Part shown: piece after piece, positions 18,437 to 27,132 of the stretch
Layout: each line of letters opens with the position of its first letter
How positions within the stretch are numbered: the first letter of the stretch is position 1
Assembly (NCBI GenBank): GCA_900545495.1
Contig: UQZJ01000004.1
Coordinates: 77,395 to 141,394 of the forward strand
DNA: 64,000 nt
From: an uncultured Eubacteriales bacterium
GTDB taxonomy: Bacteria > Bacillota > Clostridia > Oscillospirales > Oscillospiraceae
Reading direction: 5' to 3'
The notes under the pieces: model-generated
The model's database searches: none
The model's input: only the letters and a program-made list of their open reading frames with translations
Told to the model about the DNA's origin: nothing
Position numbers and translations under genes: made by a program

Positions 18437-20686
18437 TTAGTCCGTAACGGAGGTATCGCCCAGCTGGACGGTGATGACCGTACCGGCCTCCACCTCCGTG
18501 CCGGCCTCGATGGTCTGGGACAGCACCCGGACGGCGGAGGACTCGCTGGCGGTGGCGCCGGAGAAGCGGATGAACAGTCCCGCGCCGGTGGCGGCGGTAT
18601 TGGCCTCGGAGGGCGTCTTGCCGATGAGGTAGGGAACCTTGCACTTGGCGGTGGATTTATCCGTACCGGCGTACAGGATCACGGCGGACTTGCCGGGGAT
18701 GATAGCGCCGCCGGCGGGGGTCTGGTCGGTGATGGTCTGCCCGTCGCCATGGAGCTTGCAGGCAAGACCCCGTTCGGAGAGCTTGCTCTTGGCCTCCTCC
18801 ACGGACATACCGATGACATTGGGAACGGTGGTGTCCATGCCCAGCAGCTCCTCGGCGGAGTAGCTGGGCTCCACGCCCAGATAGGGCAGGACCTCGGACA
18901 TGATGGAGCTGGCGATGGGCGCCGCCATGTTGCCGCCGGAGACGTAGGTGCCGGTGTAGCGGCTGGGGGTATCCATGGTCAGCAGCATAATGACCTGCGG
19001 GTCATCCGCCGGTGCAAAGCACAGGAAGGACACCACCACGTCGCCGCTCTGCCCCTTATCGGCCGTACCGGTCTTGCCGCCGATGCGGTAGCCCGCCACC
19101 TGCCCGTTTTTGCCGGTGCCGTGGGCCACCACATACTCCAGACACTCCCGGACGGTGGCGGAGGTCTCCTCGCTGATGACCTGCCGGACAGGGGTGCTGT
19201 CGTGCTGGTAGGTGACGCTGCCGTTGGAGTCGGTGATGCGCTCCACCAGATAGGGACTGTGGAGATAGCCGCCGTTGATGCAGGCAGCCTGCGCCGTGAT
19301 GAGGGCGAGAGGCGTAACGTTGAAGTTCTGACCGAAGGAGTAGCAGGCCAGATCCAGCTGGGTGAAGCTGGAGGGATCGGCGAAGATGCCGGTGGCCTCG
19401 CCGCCCAGATCGATGCCGGTGCCGTCCATCAGCCCGAAGGATCTCATGTAGTCGTAGAATTTGGTGTTGCCCAGCTTCAGTCCATAGGAGATGAAGGCGG
19501 GGTTGCAGGAATTTCCCACAGACTGGACCAGTGTTTGCAGACCGTGTCCCGCCTTGTTGGAGCAGTGGATGGTGTAGTTGGAGATATTCACGTAGCCGTT
19601 GCAGTTGACGGTGGTGTTCTTGTCGATGACGCCCTCCTCCAGCGCGGCGGCCAGCGTCAGGATCTTGAAGGTGGAGCCGGGCTCGTAGGTATCGTTCAGC
19701 GCCTTGTTGCGCCACTGGAGCAGCTGCATCTCCGCCAGCGTGCTCTCGCCCCGCTCCATCCGCTCCCGCAGGGTCTTGTCCTGTACGGCGGCGAAGTCGT
19801 TCAGGTCGTAGCTGGGGGAGGAGGCCATGGCCAGAATGCCTCCGGTCTTTGCATCCATGATGATGCCGGTGGCGCCGTTGGCGGCGGCAAACTTATCCGT
19901 CATGGTGTCCAGACCCTTTTCCAGATAATACTGGATGGTGGTGTCCAGCGTCAGTGTCAGGTCGCTGCCGTTCTGGGCGGCAAAATACTGCTCGTAGGCG
20001 TACATCATGTCGTTGCCGGCGTTGTCCTTGGTGGACACCACCATTCCGCTCTGCCCCTCCAGCTCCTGCTCGTAGCGGGCCTCCAGTCCGTACAGGCCGG
20101 TGTTGTCGTCGCCCACGAAGCCGATGACGTGGGAGGCCAGCGAGCCGTAGGGGTAGTAGCGCTTGGCGTCCGCCACCAGATGGACGCCCACGATCTTGTT
20201 CTCGTTGATGTAGGCGCGGACGGCGTTGGCGGTGTCCTCCTCGGCGCGGAGCTTGATCACCTCGTACTGGGACTTGGTGTTGTCCATACGCTTGCGGATG
20301 GCGGCGGCGTCACCGTCCAGCAGCTCGGCAAGGCCGGCGGCCAGCGTGTCCTTTGTCCACGACACGGGAGCGTCCTTGTCGTTGACGGCTCTGTCGATCT
20401 CCAGCGGGGAGAGGATGATGGTCTCGGCACTGGCGGAGATGGCCATGATATTGCCGGTGCGGTCGTAGATGGTGCCGCGGGAGGCGGTGACCACCGTGCG
20501 GCGGGTCTGCTGGTTCACCGCCTTGCTCTGCAGCTCCTCGTGGCGGACGATCTGCAGGTCGAACAGCTGGAAAAACAGCAGCACGAACATACCGACGCCC
20601 ATGAGGAGCATCAGCACGAAGGACCGGGTCTGGATGACCCGGTTGGCACGGCGGATATTTTCATCTTTACGATTGGGATTTGACAC
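18437..20686 (-). CDS. spoVD: Division/sporulation transpeptidase with PASTA domains (PBP2B/SpoVD)
   Basis: This class B PBP crosslinks septal peptidoglycan with FtsW. It has one membrane helix (residues ~21-42), the dimerisation segment RGTIYDRTGNI, and the transpeptidase motifs SxxK at S338-K341 (GSTFK), SxN at 393-395 and KTGTADKG. Two C-terminal PASTA repeats follow (TVPNVIGMSVEEAKSKL and KVPYLIGKTPSEA). GTG 20686 with GGAGGC upstream gives 749 residues. PASTA repeats are typical of SpoVD and Firmicute PBP2B/2x, so division and spore-cortex roles cannot be told apart by sequence. Confidence 0.93.
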   Translation of the reverse strand: MSNPNRKDENIRRANRVIQTRSFVLMLLMGVGMFVLLFFQLFDLQIVRHEELQSKAVNQQTRRTVVTASRGTIYDRTGNIMAISASAETIILSPLEIDRAVNDKDAPVSWTKDTLAAGLAELLDGDAAAIRKRMDNTKSQYEVIKLRAEEDTANAVRAYINENKIVGVHLVADAKRYYPYGSLASHVIGFVGDDNTGLYGLEARYEQELEGQSGMVVSTKDNAGNDMMYAYEQYFAAQNGSDLTLTLDTTIQYYLEKGLDTMTDKFAAANGATGIIMDAKTGGILAMASSPSYDLNDFAAVQDKTLRERMERGESTLAEMQLLQWRNKALNDTYEPGSTFKILTLAAALEEGVIDKNTTVNCNGYVNISNYTIHCSNKAGHGLQTLVQSVGNSCNPAFISYGLKLGNTKFYDYMRSFGLMDGTGIDLGGEATGIFADPSSFTQLDLACYSFGQNFNVTPLALITAQAACINGGYLHSPYLVERITDSNGSVTYQHDSTPVRQVISEETSATVRECLEYVVAHGTGKNGQVAGYRIGGKTGTADKGQSGDVVVSFLCFAPADDPQVIMLLTMDTPSRYTGTYVSGGNMAAPIASSIMSEVLPYLGVEPSYSAEELLGMDTTVPNVIGMSVEEAKSKLSERGLACKLHGDGQTITDQTPAGGAIIPGKSAVILYAGTDKSTAKCKVPYLIGKTPSEANTAATGAGLFIRFSGATASESSAVRVLSQTIEAGTEVEAGTVITVQLGDTSVTD

Positions 20687-20808
20687 GTTTTCTGCCTCCG
20701 AAGGTAGGGCGCGGCACGGTTTATTAGACGCCGCGCGGGTTCTCGAATACCAAGCAAGGAGCAAGAAGTCGCCTTCTTACTCCTCACTGCCTCATGATAT
20801 GGCCGCTG

Positions 20809-21348
20809 TCAGCGGAAATATTCCAGCACATAGCTCCAGCCCCGCTCCAGTGAATCCAGCAGCCCGTCCAGCGCGCCGCTGCTATCGGCCTTGTAGAGCG
20901 TGACGCTGTCGCTGCCGGACAGGTCGATATACTGGATCTGACCGCTGGTGGGCTTGGACATACCGGCGGCCTCGGCCGCCGCCTTAACGGTGGCCAGATC
21001 GAAGGTCTTTTCATACTCCGTCAGCAGGGCGATGTGCTGCTCGTCCAGATCGGCGATCTCCCGCTTGATGGACGACACGCTGCCGGATACGTCGGTGAGC
21101 GTGACATAGCCCAGCATCAGCGCCACCACCATGACCAGCAGCACCACGATGCCGCCCACCACCAGCGGGGAGGGCCGTGCCGCCGTGCGGCTCTGGGTCT
21201 GACGGCGGGGGAGAGGCTGCTCCTGCACGGCGGGCTGCTTCTTCTGGGGCAGCTTGCCGGCTTCCTCTAACTGGCGCTCCCGTACCAGGGCGTCCAGATC
21301 GTATGCCAGGTTGCCATAGACGGCGTTTTTGCGGTGGGGACTTGCCAT
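20809..21348 (-). CDS. ftsL: FtsL-like septum formation protein
   Basis: A 179-residue bitopic protein: cytoplasmic N-terminus with many Gln/Pro/Arg residues, a membrane helix (~62-85, PLVVGGIVVLLVMVVALMLGYV), then a leucine-zipper-like external helix (VSSIKREIADLDEQHIALLTEYEK) and a short AAGMSKPTSGQIQYIDLSG segment. This architecture and the place between rsmH and the PBP gene identify FtsL, a fast-evolving protein that bridges DivIB and the transpeptidase. Confidence 0.87.
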   Translation of the reverse strand: MASPHRKNAVYGNLAYDLDALVRERQLEEAGKLPQKKQPAVQEQPLPRRQTQSRTAARPSPLVVGGIVVLLVMVVALMLGYVTLTDVSGSVSSIKREIADLDEQHIALLTEYEKTFDLATVKAAAEAAGMSKPTSGQIQYIDLSGSDSVTLYKADSSGALDGLLDSLERGWSYVLEYFR

Positions 21349-21386
21349 GGGACGGTCACTCCTCTCCTAAGAATGTGGGCGCTCGG

Positions 21387-22343
21387 TCAGAGCTTTTCCG
21401 CGACGCGCAGCTTGGCGCTGCGGGCCCGGGGATTTTCAGCCAGCTCCGCCTCACCGGATACGATGGGCTTGCGGCTGACCAGACGGATCTTCGGCTTTTT
21501 GCCGCAGACACAGACAGGGAATTCGGGCGGGCAGGTGCAGCCGGTGGCCAGCTCCTGCATGGTCTTTTTGATGATGCGATCCTCCAGCGAGTGGAAGGAG
21601 ATGACAGCCAGCCGTCCGCCTGCGTTCAGGTGGGACACGGCGGCCTCCAGCATGGGGGGCAGGGCGTCCAGCTCGCCATTGACGGCGATGCGGATGGCCT
21701 GAAAGCTCCGCTTGGCGGGGTGCTGCTTCTCCCGCAGGGCGGCGGGGGGCATGGCGGACTTGATGATGTCCACCAGCTGAAGCGTTGTTTCAATGGGAGC
21801 CTGCTCCCGGGCCTGCACGATGCGGCGGGCGATGGCGGGGGCGCAGCGCTCCTCGCCGAAGTCGTAGAGAATGCGGCGCAGCTCCTCATAGGGCCAGTCG
21901 TTCACCACGTCCCGCGCGGTGAGGGACGCCGTGCGGTCCATGCGCATATCCAGCGGGGCGTCGTGCATATAGGAAAAGCCCCGTGCGGCGTCGTCCAGCT
22001 GGGGGGAGGAGACGCCCAGATCGAAGAGCATCCCGTCCACGCCGGGGATATGGAGGTCGGCGAGGATATCGCCGATACGGTCAAAGTTGCTGTGGACAAG
22101 GGTCACGCGATCCAGATAGGACGCCAGACGCTCCCGGGCGGCGTCGATGGCGGTCTGATCCCGGTCGATGCCGATGAGCCGCCCGCCCGCAGTCAGGCGG
22201 CGGACGATCTCCAGCGAGTGACCGGCGCGGCCCAGCGTGCCGTCCACATAGACGCCGTCCGGCCGGATGGCCAGCGCGTCCAGACATTCGTGCAGGAGAA
22301 CGGGCTTGTGGCCGTAGTCCTTTTCGTGGATGTGGTCACACAT
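21387..22343 (-). CDS. rsmH: 16S rRNA (cytosine1402-N4)-methyltransferase
   Basis: RsmH (MraW) methylates C1402 of 16S rRNA. Its 318 residues start with the typical HKPVLLHECLDAL and the SAM motif VDGTLGRAGHS, with later motifs GVSSPQLDDAARGFSY and the C-terminal VISFHSLEDRIIK. It begins 3 bp after the mraZ stop, so it belongs to the mraZ operon. Confidence 0.97.
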   Translation of the reverse strand: MCDHIHEKDYGHKPVLLHECLDALAIRPDGVYVDGTLGRAGHSLEIVRRLTAGGRLIGIDRDQTAIDAARERLASYLDRVTLVHSNFDRIGDILADLHIPGVDGMLFDLGVSSPQLDDAARGFSYMHDAPLDMRMDRTASLTARDVVNDWPYEELRRILYDFGEERCAPAIARRIVQAREQAPIETTLQLVDIIKSAMPPAALREKQHPAKRSFQAIRIAVNGELDALPPMLEAAVSHLNAGGRLAVISFHSLEDRIIKKTMQELATGCTCPPEFPVCVCGKKPKIRLVSRKPIVSGEAELAENPRARSAKLRVAEKL

Positions 22344-22346
22344 GGT

Positions 22347-22763
22347 TTACAGCCCCATTTCCGCCATGGCCTGCTCCAGCGCGCCGGTGGAGAACGCCTC
22401 GTTTTCAATGGCGGCCCAGCGCTCGGCGCTCCAGATCTCGGCGCGGTCGAAGCTGCCCACCACCACGACCTCCTTGGTCAGTCCCGCATACTCCCGCAGT
22501 TTGGCGGGGATGAGGATGCGGCCCTGCGAGTCCGGCTCGCAGTCCGCCGCGTAGGCGAACAGGGCGCGGAGCTTTTTCACCTCGTTGTAGGACAGCTCCT
22601 TCAGCTTGGCCATGAAGGCCGCCCAGCTTTCATCGGAGTAGACGGACAGGCAGTGATCCTGTCCCACGGTAACGTGGAAGGTCTGCCCCAGCTCCTTACG
22701 GAGGGAGGCGGGGATAAACAGGCGGCCCTTGGCGTCGATATTATGGCTGAATTGACCGGTCAT
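22347..22763 (-). CDS. mraZ: Transcriptional regulator MraZ
   Basis: MraZ is a ring-forming AbrB-fold DNA-binding protein that controls the division cluster from its own promoter. The 138-residue protein has two DxK/R repeats: NIDAKGRLFIPASLRKEL near the N-terminus and DSQGRILIPAKLREY in the second half. ATG 22763 has GAGAGGAGG upstream. TGGGG-type sites lie between the promoter and this gene. Confidence 0.96.
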   Translation of the reverse strand: MTGQFSHNIDAKGRLFIPASLRKELGQTFHVTVGQDHCLSVYSDESWAAFMAKLKELSYNEVKKLRALFAYAADCEPDSQGRILIPAKLREYAGLTKEVVVVGSFDRAEIWSAERWAAIENEAFSTGALEQAMAEMGL

Positions 22764-22805
22764 GGGGCCGCCTCCTCTCAAGAAAAAATCGGGGGAATGT
22801 GGAAA

Positions 22806-22849
22806 ACTGTGGGACGATCCCCCACAAATGGGGACACTACCCCCACAAT
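22806..22849. promoter_or_regulatory. Candidate MraZ operator
   Basis: MraZ binds short repeats of TGGGN. Here TGGGG occurs twice on the minus strand (22845-22841 and 22824-22820, two helical turns apart) and TGGGN twice on the plus strand (22810-22814 and 22829-22833). The sites lie just downstream of the predicted start point and upstream of mraZ, the usual place for MraZ boxes. Alternating orientation differs from the simple direct repeats known in E. coli, so this is a candidate only. Confidence 0.5.
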
Positions 22850-22866
22850 TCACCACTCACATGGCT

Positions 22867-22895
22867 AGTATACATAATGCGTTATGAAATTGCAA
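22867..22895 (-). promoter_or_regulatory. Promoter of the division/cell-wall cluster
   Basis: On the minus strand TTGCAA (22895-22890), 17 bp, then TATACT (22872-22867). A start near 22860 leaves an approximately 97-nt leader that contains the candidate MraZ sites. Confidence 0.72.
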
Positions 22896-22999
22896 GAAGA
22901 AGTTTCCACCCAGATCCCTCCAAAAAGCGGAAAAAACTTCCAAAAAACAGGCAAAAAGGCGCATTTCTTAAAACGTATGTTCGATGGCAAAACGCACAA

Positions 23000-23037
23000 A
23001 AACCCGGTAGACACAATATTTTGTGTCTACCGGGTTT
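23000..23037 (-). terminator. Terminator of the coaD operon
   Basis: A perfect hairpin of at least 16 bp (AACCCGGTAGACACAA, 23001-23016, with its complement 23021-23036) has a 4-nt loop. In the minus direction it is followed by TTTTT. It ends the HAD-MFS-GDPD-rsmD-coaD transcript just before the mraZ promoter. The stretch 23038-23123 between this stem and the preceding gene holds nothing else recognisable. Confidence 0.9.
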
Positions 23038-23123
23038 GCTCGCCACAAGATACTATTGATTTGTGAAAATCGTAGAAATACGGTGGAGAAATTTGTCAAT
23101 TTTTCCACAAGAGGACAGGTGTG

Positions 23124-23666
23124 TTACTGGGCGTCCTCCGGCGCTTTGGGGGATTCCTCGGCGGCGCTGGTGCGGTTCAGCTCGGCACGCTGGGCCTGCA
23201 TCTGCTCCTGACTGGCGGCACGGAAGCGCACGCGGGATTCCTGCACCTCGCTGAGCGCCATCTGGATGGCCTCCTCCGTGCGGCGCAGAGCGTCCTCCGT
23301 ATAGGTGTTGGCCACGTGATACAGCTCACGGGTGCGCTCCTCGGCGCGGCGGAGGATCTCACTGCTCTTCTGGCGGGCCATCTGGATCGTCTCACTCTCG
23401 GAGACAATGACCTTGGCGTCCAGCTCCGCCTGACGCAGCATCTTTTCTACCTCTTTCTTGGCGCCCGCCACATACTCACTGCGGGCGGCGATGAGCTCGC
23501 GGGCCTTCTTCAGCTCCAGCGGGAGCTTGGCGCGGATCTCGTCCAGCAGATCCAGGGCTTCGTCGCGGTTGATGATGCATTTGTCGGAGCTGAAAGCGGC
23601 GCTCTTAGCCTCGTCGATCATGCCGTAGAGCATATCCAGCAGGCGCTGTACATCCTTTTCTTCCAT
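23124..23666 (-). CDS. Coiled-coil protein of unknown function next to coaD
   Basis: A 180-residue, highly charged and almost wholly helical protein with no membrane segment. The middle (residues ~60-150) is Glu/Arg/Lys/Ala-rich coiled coil (ARQKSSEILRRAEERTREL), resembling the stalk of ATP-synthase b subunits or DivIVA-like proteins. Similar proteins are commonly found beside coaD in Clostridia, but no specific role can be assigned. It starts 37 bp after coaD and is the last gene of the operon. Confidence 0.75.
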   Translation of the reverse strand: MEEKDVQRLLDMLYGMIDEAKSAAFSSDKCIINRDEALDLLDEIRAKLPLELKKARELIAARSEYVAGAKKEVEKMLRQAELDAKVIVSESETIQMARQKSSEILRRAEERTRELYHVANTYTEDALRRTEEAIQMALSEVQESRVRFRAASQEQMQAQRAELNRTSAAEESPKAPEDAQ

Positions 23667-23702
23667 AGATCCCTCGTTCCTTTCTCTGTTTTTGGCAGGA
23701 CG

Positions 23703-24182
23703 TCAGCCCCGCATTTTTTCCAATTCCTCGGCGATGGGCGCCGGTACATATTTTTCCAGAGGCTGGCCGTAACGGATCATCTCCCGGGCCATGGTGGAGC
23801 TGAAATGCTCATAGTCCGCGCTGGCGGGCAGCAGCAGCGTCTCCAGTCCCGGCAGGATGCCCTGATTGATGCGGGACATTTGCAGCTCCATGTCCCAGTC
23901 GGTGGCGTTGCGCACACCCTTGAGCAGGATATGGGCGCCCTTTTCCCGGGCGTAGTCCGCCAGCAGGCCGCTCCAGTTCTCCACCTCCACGTTGGGGATG
24001 TCCGCCACGCTGCGGCGGATCAGCTCCAGCCGGCGCTCCGGTGTGAACATGGGCAGCTTTTTCTCACAGTTGACCATGACGCAGACATACAGCTTGTCAA
24101 AGCAGGCCGCACCCCGGCGGATGATGTCCAGATGTCCCAGTGTGATGGGGTCAAAGCTGCCGGGATAAATGGCGATCTTCAT
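23703..24182 (-). CDS. coaD: Phosphopantetheine adenylyltransferase
   Basis: CoaD makes dephospho-CoA from 4'-phosphopantetheine and ATP. The 159-residue nucleotidyltransferase shows the N-terminal YPGSFDPITLGH motif (TxGH), PNVEVENWSGLLADYA and the C-terminal SSTMAREMIRYG (SSTxxR). It begins 3 bp after rsmD stops, the standard pairing in Firmicutes. Confidence 0.97.
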   Translation of the reverse strand: MKIAIYPGSFDPITLGHLDIIRRGAACFDKLYVCVMVNCEKKLPMFTPERRLELIRRSVADIPNVEVENWSGLLADYAREKGAHILLKGVRNATDWDMELQMSRINQGILPGLETLLLPASADYEHFSSTMAREMIRYGQPLEKYVPAPIAEELEKMRG

Positions 24183-24185
24183 GGG

Positions 24186-24737
24186 TCAGTCCTCATTTCC
24201 GCCGCGATGGAACACCGTCAGCTTGATTTTGCCGTACCGGTACTCGCGGTACAGCTGATAGGGTGGCGGAAGTGCGGGCAAAACTGTTTCCACGGCACTT
24301 TCCGCCACAATTATACCATGCTGACGGCAAATGTCAAACGCTGCGATATCCGTCAGCGCCTGCTCCAGCAGGCCGGAGGCATAGGGCGGGTCCAGAAAGA
24401 CCAGATCGAACTTCTCTCCGCTGCGGAGATAGGCGAGGGCGTCGCCCTGCCGGACATGGGCGCGGTCGGTCAGCTTGCAAAGAGCCAGATTCTCCTGAAC
24501 GAGATGGACAGCGTCGCTGCGCCGCTCCACAAACACACACTCCGCCGCGCCCCGGCTCAGGGCCTCGATGCCCAGCTGACCGGTGCCGGCAAACAGATCC
24601 AGCACACGGCGGCCCTCAATGTCGAATTGGATGATGGAGAACAGGCTCTCCTTCACCTTGCCGGTGGTGGGGCGGGTCTCCATGCCCATCAATTCCTTCA
24701 ATACTCTGCCGTGGGCAGTACCGGTGATGACTCTCAT
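24186..24737 (-). CDS. rsmD: 16S rRNA (guanine966-N2)-methyltransferase
   Basis: RsmD methylates G966 of 16S rRNA. The 183-residue protein starts MRVITGTAHGRVLKEL and has the SAM loop VLDLFAGTGQLGIEALSRGA and the catalytic DPPY tetrad (VFLDPPYASG). It lies between the GDPD gene (6 bp) and coaD (3 bp). Confidence 0.96.
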   Translation of the reverse strand: MRVITGTAHGRVLKELMGMETRPTTGKVKESLFSIIQFDIEGRRVLDLFAGTGQLGIEALSRGAAECVFVERRSDAVHLVQENLALCKLTDRAHVRQGDALAYLRSGEKFDLVFLDPPYASGLLEQALTDIAAFDICRQHGIIVAESAVETVLPALPPPYQLYREYRYGKIKLTVFHRGGNED

Positions 24738-24743
24738 CGACGG

Positions 24744-25571
24744 TCACCCCCTCGGATCGAAGCACTCGAAGATGACCAGCGCGCCGTCCTTCTCGGCGGC
24801 GTCCATGGTCTCCTTGGAGCGGATGGTCCAGCTGAACTCCTGTGCGCCGTACAGACTGCGGCACAGCCGGAGGGACAGGCATTTCCGATCCTCATAGCGG
24901 TAGGCGATGAAGTCGGGCCGGGTGCGGGCGTTGAGCAGCAGGTTGCTCAGTACCCAGCGCACCACGCCGGGCAGGTTCGTCCCATCGCCGTGACGCCGGA
25001 AGTTTTCGGAGAGCTGACCGCGCACCACGTCAGGGCGGTTGGCCCACAGCCACATGAGGCAGCGGGGGTCAAAGGACTCGATACAGTAGGTGACGTGGTG
25101 CTTGTCCAGCAGCTTGCAGGCGGCGGCGGCCAGCGCCTCGGCGTTGCCCCGCTCGGCCTTCAGCTCCACGATCAGGGGCGCCTTGCCCGCGAAGATGGGC
25201 AGCACCTCGTCCAGCAGGGGGATGTGGTGCTCCGTACCCTCCAGCCTGTAGCTCTTCAGCTCCTCCGCCGTCAGATCCTCGATCTGCACGTCCACACCGG
25301 CGGTGCGCAGCAGAGAGGCGTCGTGGATGACCGCCAGACGGCCGTCCTTCATGAGATGGACGTCCAGCTCCGCGCCGAAGCCGCACTGGACGGCGCGGCG
25401 GAAGGCGGGCAGGGAGTTTTCGGGGATACGGGGCTTATCGTGGAAGCCGCGGTGGGCGAAGCGCCACTTGCGGAAGCGCTCCCAGTCCTTGCGGCGGCGG
25501 CAGCGCAGGCACAGCACATACAGCAGGCACAGCAGTACCAAAAGTCCCAACAGAATATATACAGCTATCAT
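24744..25571 (-). CDS. Membrane-anchored glycerophosphodiester phosphodiesterase
   Basis: GDPD enzymes hydrolyse glycerophosphodiesters to glycerol-3-phosphate and an alcohol. After an N-terminal membrane helix (residues ~2-22) the catalytic barrel begins FAHRGFHDKPRIPENSLPAF, with the metal pair in AELDVHLMKDGRLAVIHD, all conserved. Basic residues right after the helix suggest the catalytic domain stays inside the cell (inference). ATG 25571 has GGAGGC upstream and gives 275 residues. It follows an MFS transporter and a HAD phosphatase, so an uptake-and-breakdown route for glycerophosphodiesters is plausible. Confidence 0.88.
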   Translation of the reverse strand: MIAVYILLGLLVLLCLLYVLCLRCRRRKDWERFRKWRFAHRGFHDKPRIPENSLPAFRRAVQCGFGAELDVHLMKDGRLAVIHDASLLRTAGVDVQIEDLTAEELKSYRLEGTEHHIPLLDEVLPIFAGKAPLIVELKAERGNAEALAAAACKLLDKHHVTYCIESFDPRCLMWLWANRPDVVRGQLSENFRRHGDGTNLPGVVRWVLSNLLLNARTRPDFIAYRYEDRKCLSLRLCRSLYGAQEFSWTIRSKETMDAAEKDGALVIFECFDPRG

Positions 25572-25572
25572 A

Positions 25573-27132
25573 TCAATCCGCCTCCAGATCTTCCAGAACT
25601 TCAATACCGACCTTGGCCTCGGGCTTGCTGTCGCCATGCTTCACCATGAGCATGGTAAAGAACGCCAGCGCCGTGAACACGGCGGCATAGGGGAACAGAA
25701 CGTGCATACCGAACTGATCCATCAGCAGGCCGGACACCATGGGGGTGGCCACCTGCGCCGCCATGGAGGCGGTGTAGTAAAAGCCGGTGTACTTGCCCAC
25801 ATCGCCGCCGGAGGCCAGCTCCACCACCATGGGGAAGGAGTTGACGTTGATGGTGGCCCAGCCGATGCCGGCCAGCGCGAACATGGCGTTCATCAGCATG
25901 GTGGGGCTGTCGGCATTCAGGAAGGCTGCCACGGTGAAGGAGGTGGTGAGCATCACCACACCCGCCAGAATGGTCTTTTTGCGGCCGACCTTGCTGGCGA
26001 TAAAGCCCACGGGCAGATAGGCCACGATGGCGGCGGCCTGCGCGATGATGAGGGTCAGGTTATAGTCCTTGTGCAGGATGTTGCTGGCGTAGACGGAGTA
26101 CTTGCTGGTAACGGCGTTGTAGCCGAAGAACCACAGCACGATGCTCAGCAGGATGAAGATCAGGCTCTTGACCTCGTCGGCGGACAGCTTGCGGCTGGCA
26201 GTGGGGTCGTCGGCCTCGGCCTGCTCCTCCAGACCGGCAGCCACAGCCTGCTCCTGCATCTCTCTGGCCCACTCCGGCTCCCGGACGGTGAGCAGGAAGA
26301 TCACCAACGCCGCCAGCATCAGCGCCGCGATGACGCCGAAATAGCCGGTATAGCTCATCAGGCTGTTGCGGACGGCGGAGGTGGCGAACACCATGCCCAG
26401 CGCCAGCACCAGAATGCCGCCGGCGGAGCCCATCAGGTTGATGATGGCGTTGGCCTTGGAGCGCAGGGGCTTGAGGGTCACGTCGGGCATCAGCGCCACG
26501 GCGGGGGAGCGGAATGTGGCCATGGATACGAGGATGATAAGCAGCAGCACCACGAAGAAAATCAGCGTGGAGGGATGCTCCGCCGTCATCTGCCACGCGC
26601 AGGCCTGCCGGGCGGGCACCACATAGTTGGTGTAGTCCGGGTTGGTGACGGTGGAATCACCGTTGACGATCTGGCTGCGGATGGCGGTGAACTCCTCCTC
26701 CGTGAACCTCTGGCCGAGAATGAACTTCTCGCCGGAGGGGGTCAGCAGCGTGGCGTCCTTCTCCTCCCGGTAGATGGCGGTCAGGGCGGCGGGGTCGTCG
26801 ATGGCGGACACGTCCCGCAGGTTCTTCAGCTGGGCGTTGTCCACGAAGGACAGGCAGACCAGCGCCACCGCGGCGATGAGGGTGCCGATGACGATGAAGG
26901 GCGTCCGGCGTCCGTGGCGGCTGGTGCATTTGTCGGAGATGTGGCCGAACAGGGGCAGCATGAACAGCGCCAGCACGTTGTCCAGCGCCATGATGGCGCC
27001 CGACCATGTCTGGCTCATGCCGAACTTGTTGGTCAGGATCAGGGGAATGGTGTTGTCGTAGGCCTGCCAGAAGGAGCAGATCAGGAAGAAGGCAAAGCCT
27101 ACCATGATGGTGCGTTTGTAGTTGAGTTTCAT
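25573..27132 (-). CDS. MFS transporter (SLC45/sugar-type)
   Basis: A 519-residue major-facilitator protein with about twelve membrane segments and a large central loop (residues ~150-215) between the early helices. The N-terminal half has GHISDKCTSRHGRRTPFIVIG, the MFS motif A variant seen in the glycoside/sucrose transporter branch. ATG 27132 has TTGGAGGAAA upstream and overlaps the HAD gene stop by 4 bp. The substrate is unknown; flanking phosphatase and GDPD genes suggest a phosphorylated or phosphodiester compound. Confidence 0.85.
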   Translation of the reverse strand: MKLNYKRTIMVGFAFFLICSFWQAYDNTIPLILTNKFGMSQTWSGAIMALDNVLALFMLPLFGHISDKCTSRHGRRTPFIVIGTLIAAVALVCLSFVDNAQLKNLRDVSAIDDPAALTAIYREEKDATLLTPSGEKFILGQRFTEEEFTAIRSQIVNGDSTVTNPDYTNYVVPARQACAWQMTAEHPSTLIFFVVLLLIILVSMATFRSPAVALMPDVTLKPLRSKANAIINLMGSAGGILVLALGMVFATSAVRNSLMSYTGYFGVIAALMLAALVIFLLTVREPEWAREMQEQAVAAGLEEQAEADDPTASRKLSADEVKSLIFILLSIVLWFFGYNAVTSKYSVYASNILHKDYNLTLIIAQAAAIVAYLPVGFIASKVGRKKTILAGVVMLTTSFTVAAFLNADSPTMLMNAMFALAGIGWATINVNSFPMVVELASGGDVGKYTGFYYTASMAAQVATPMVSGLLMDQFGMHVLFPYAAVFTALAFFTMLMVKHGDSKPEAKVGIEVLEDLEAD

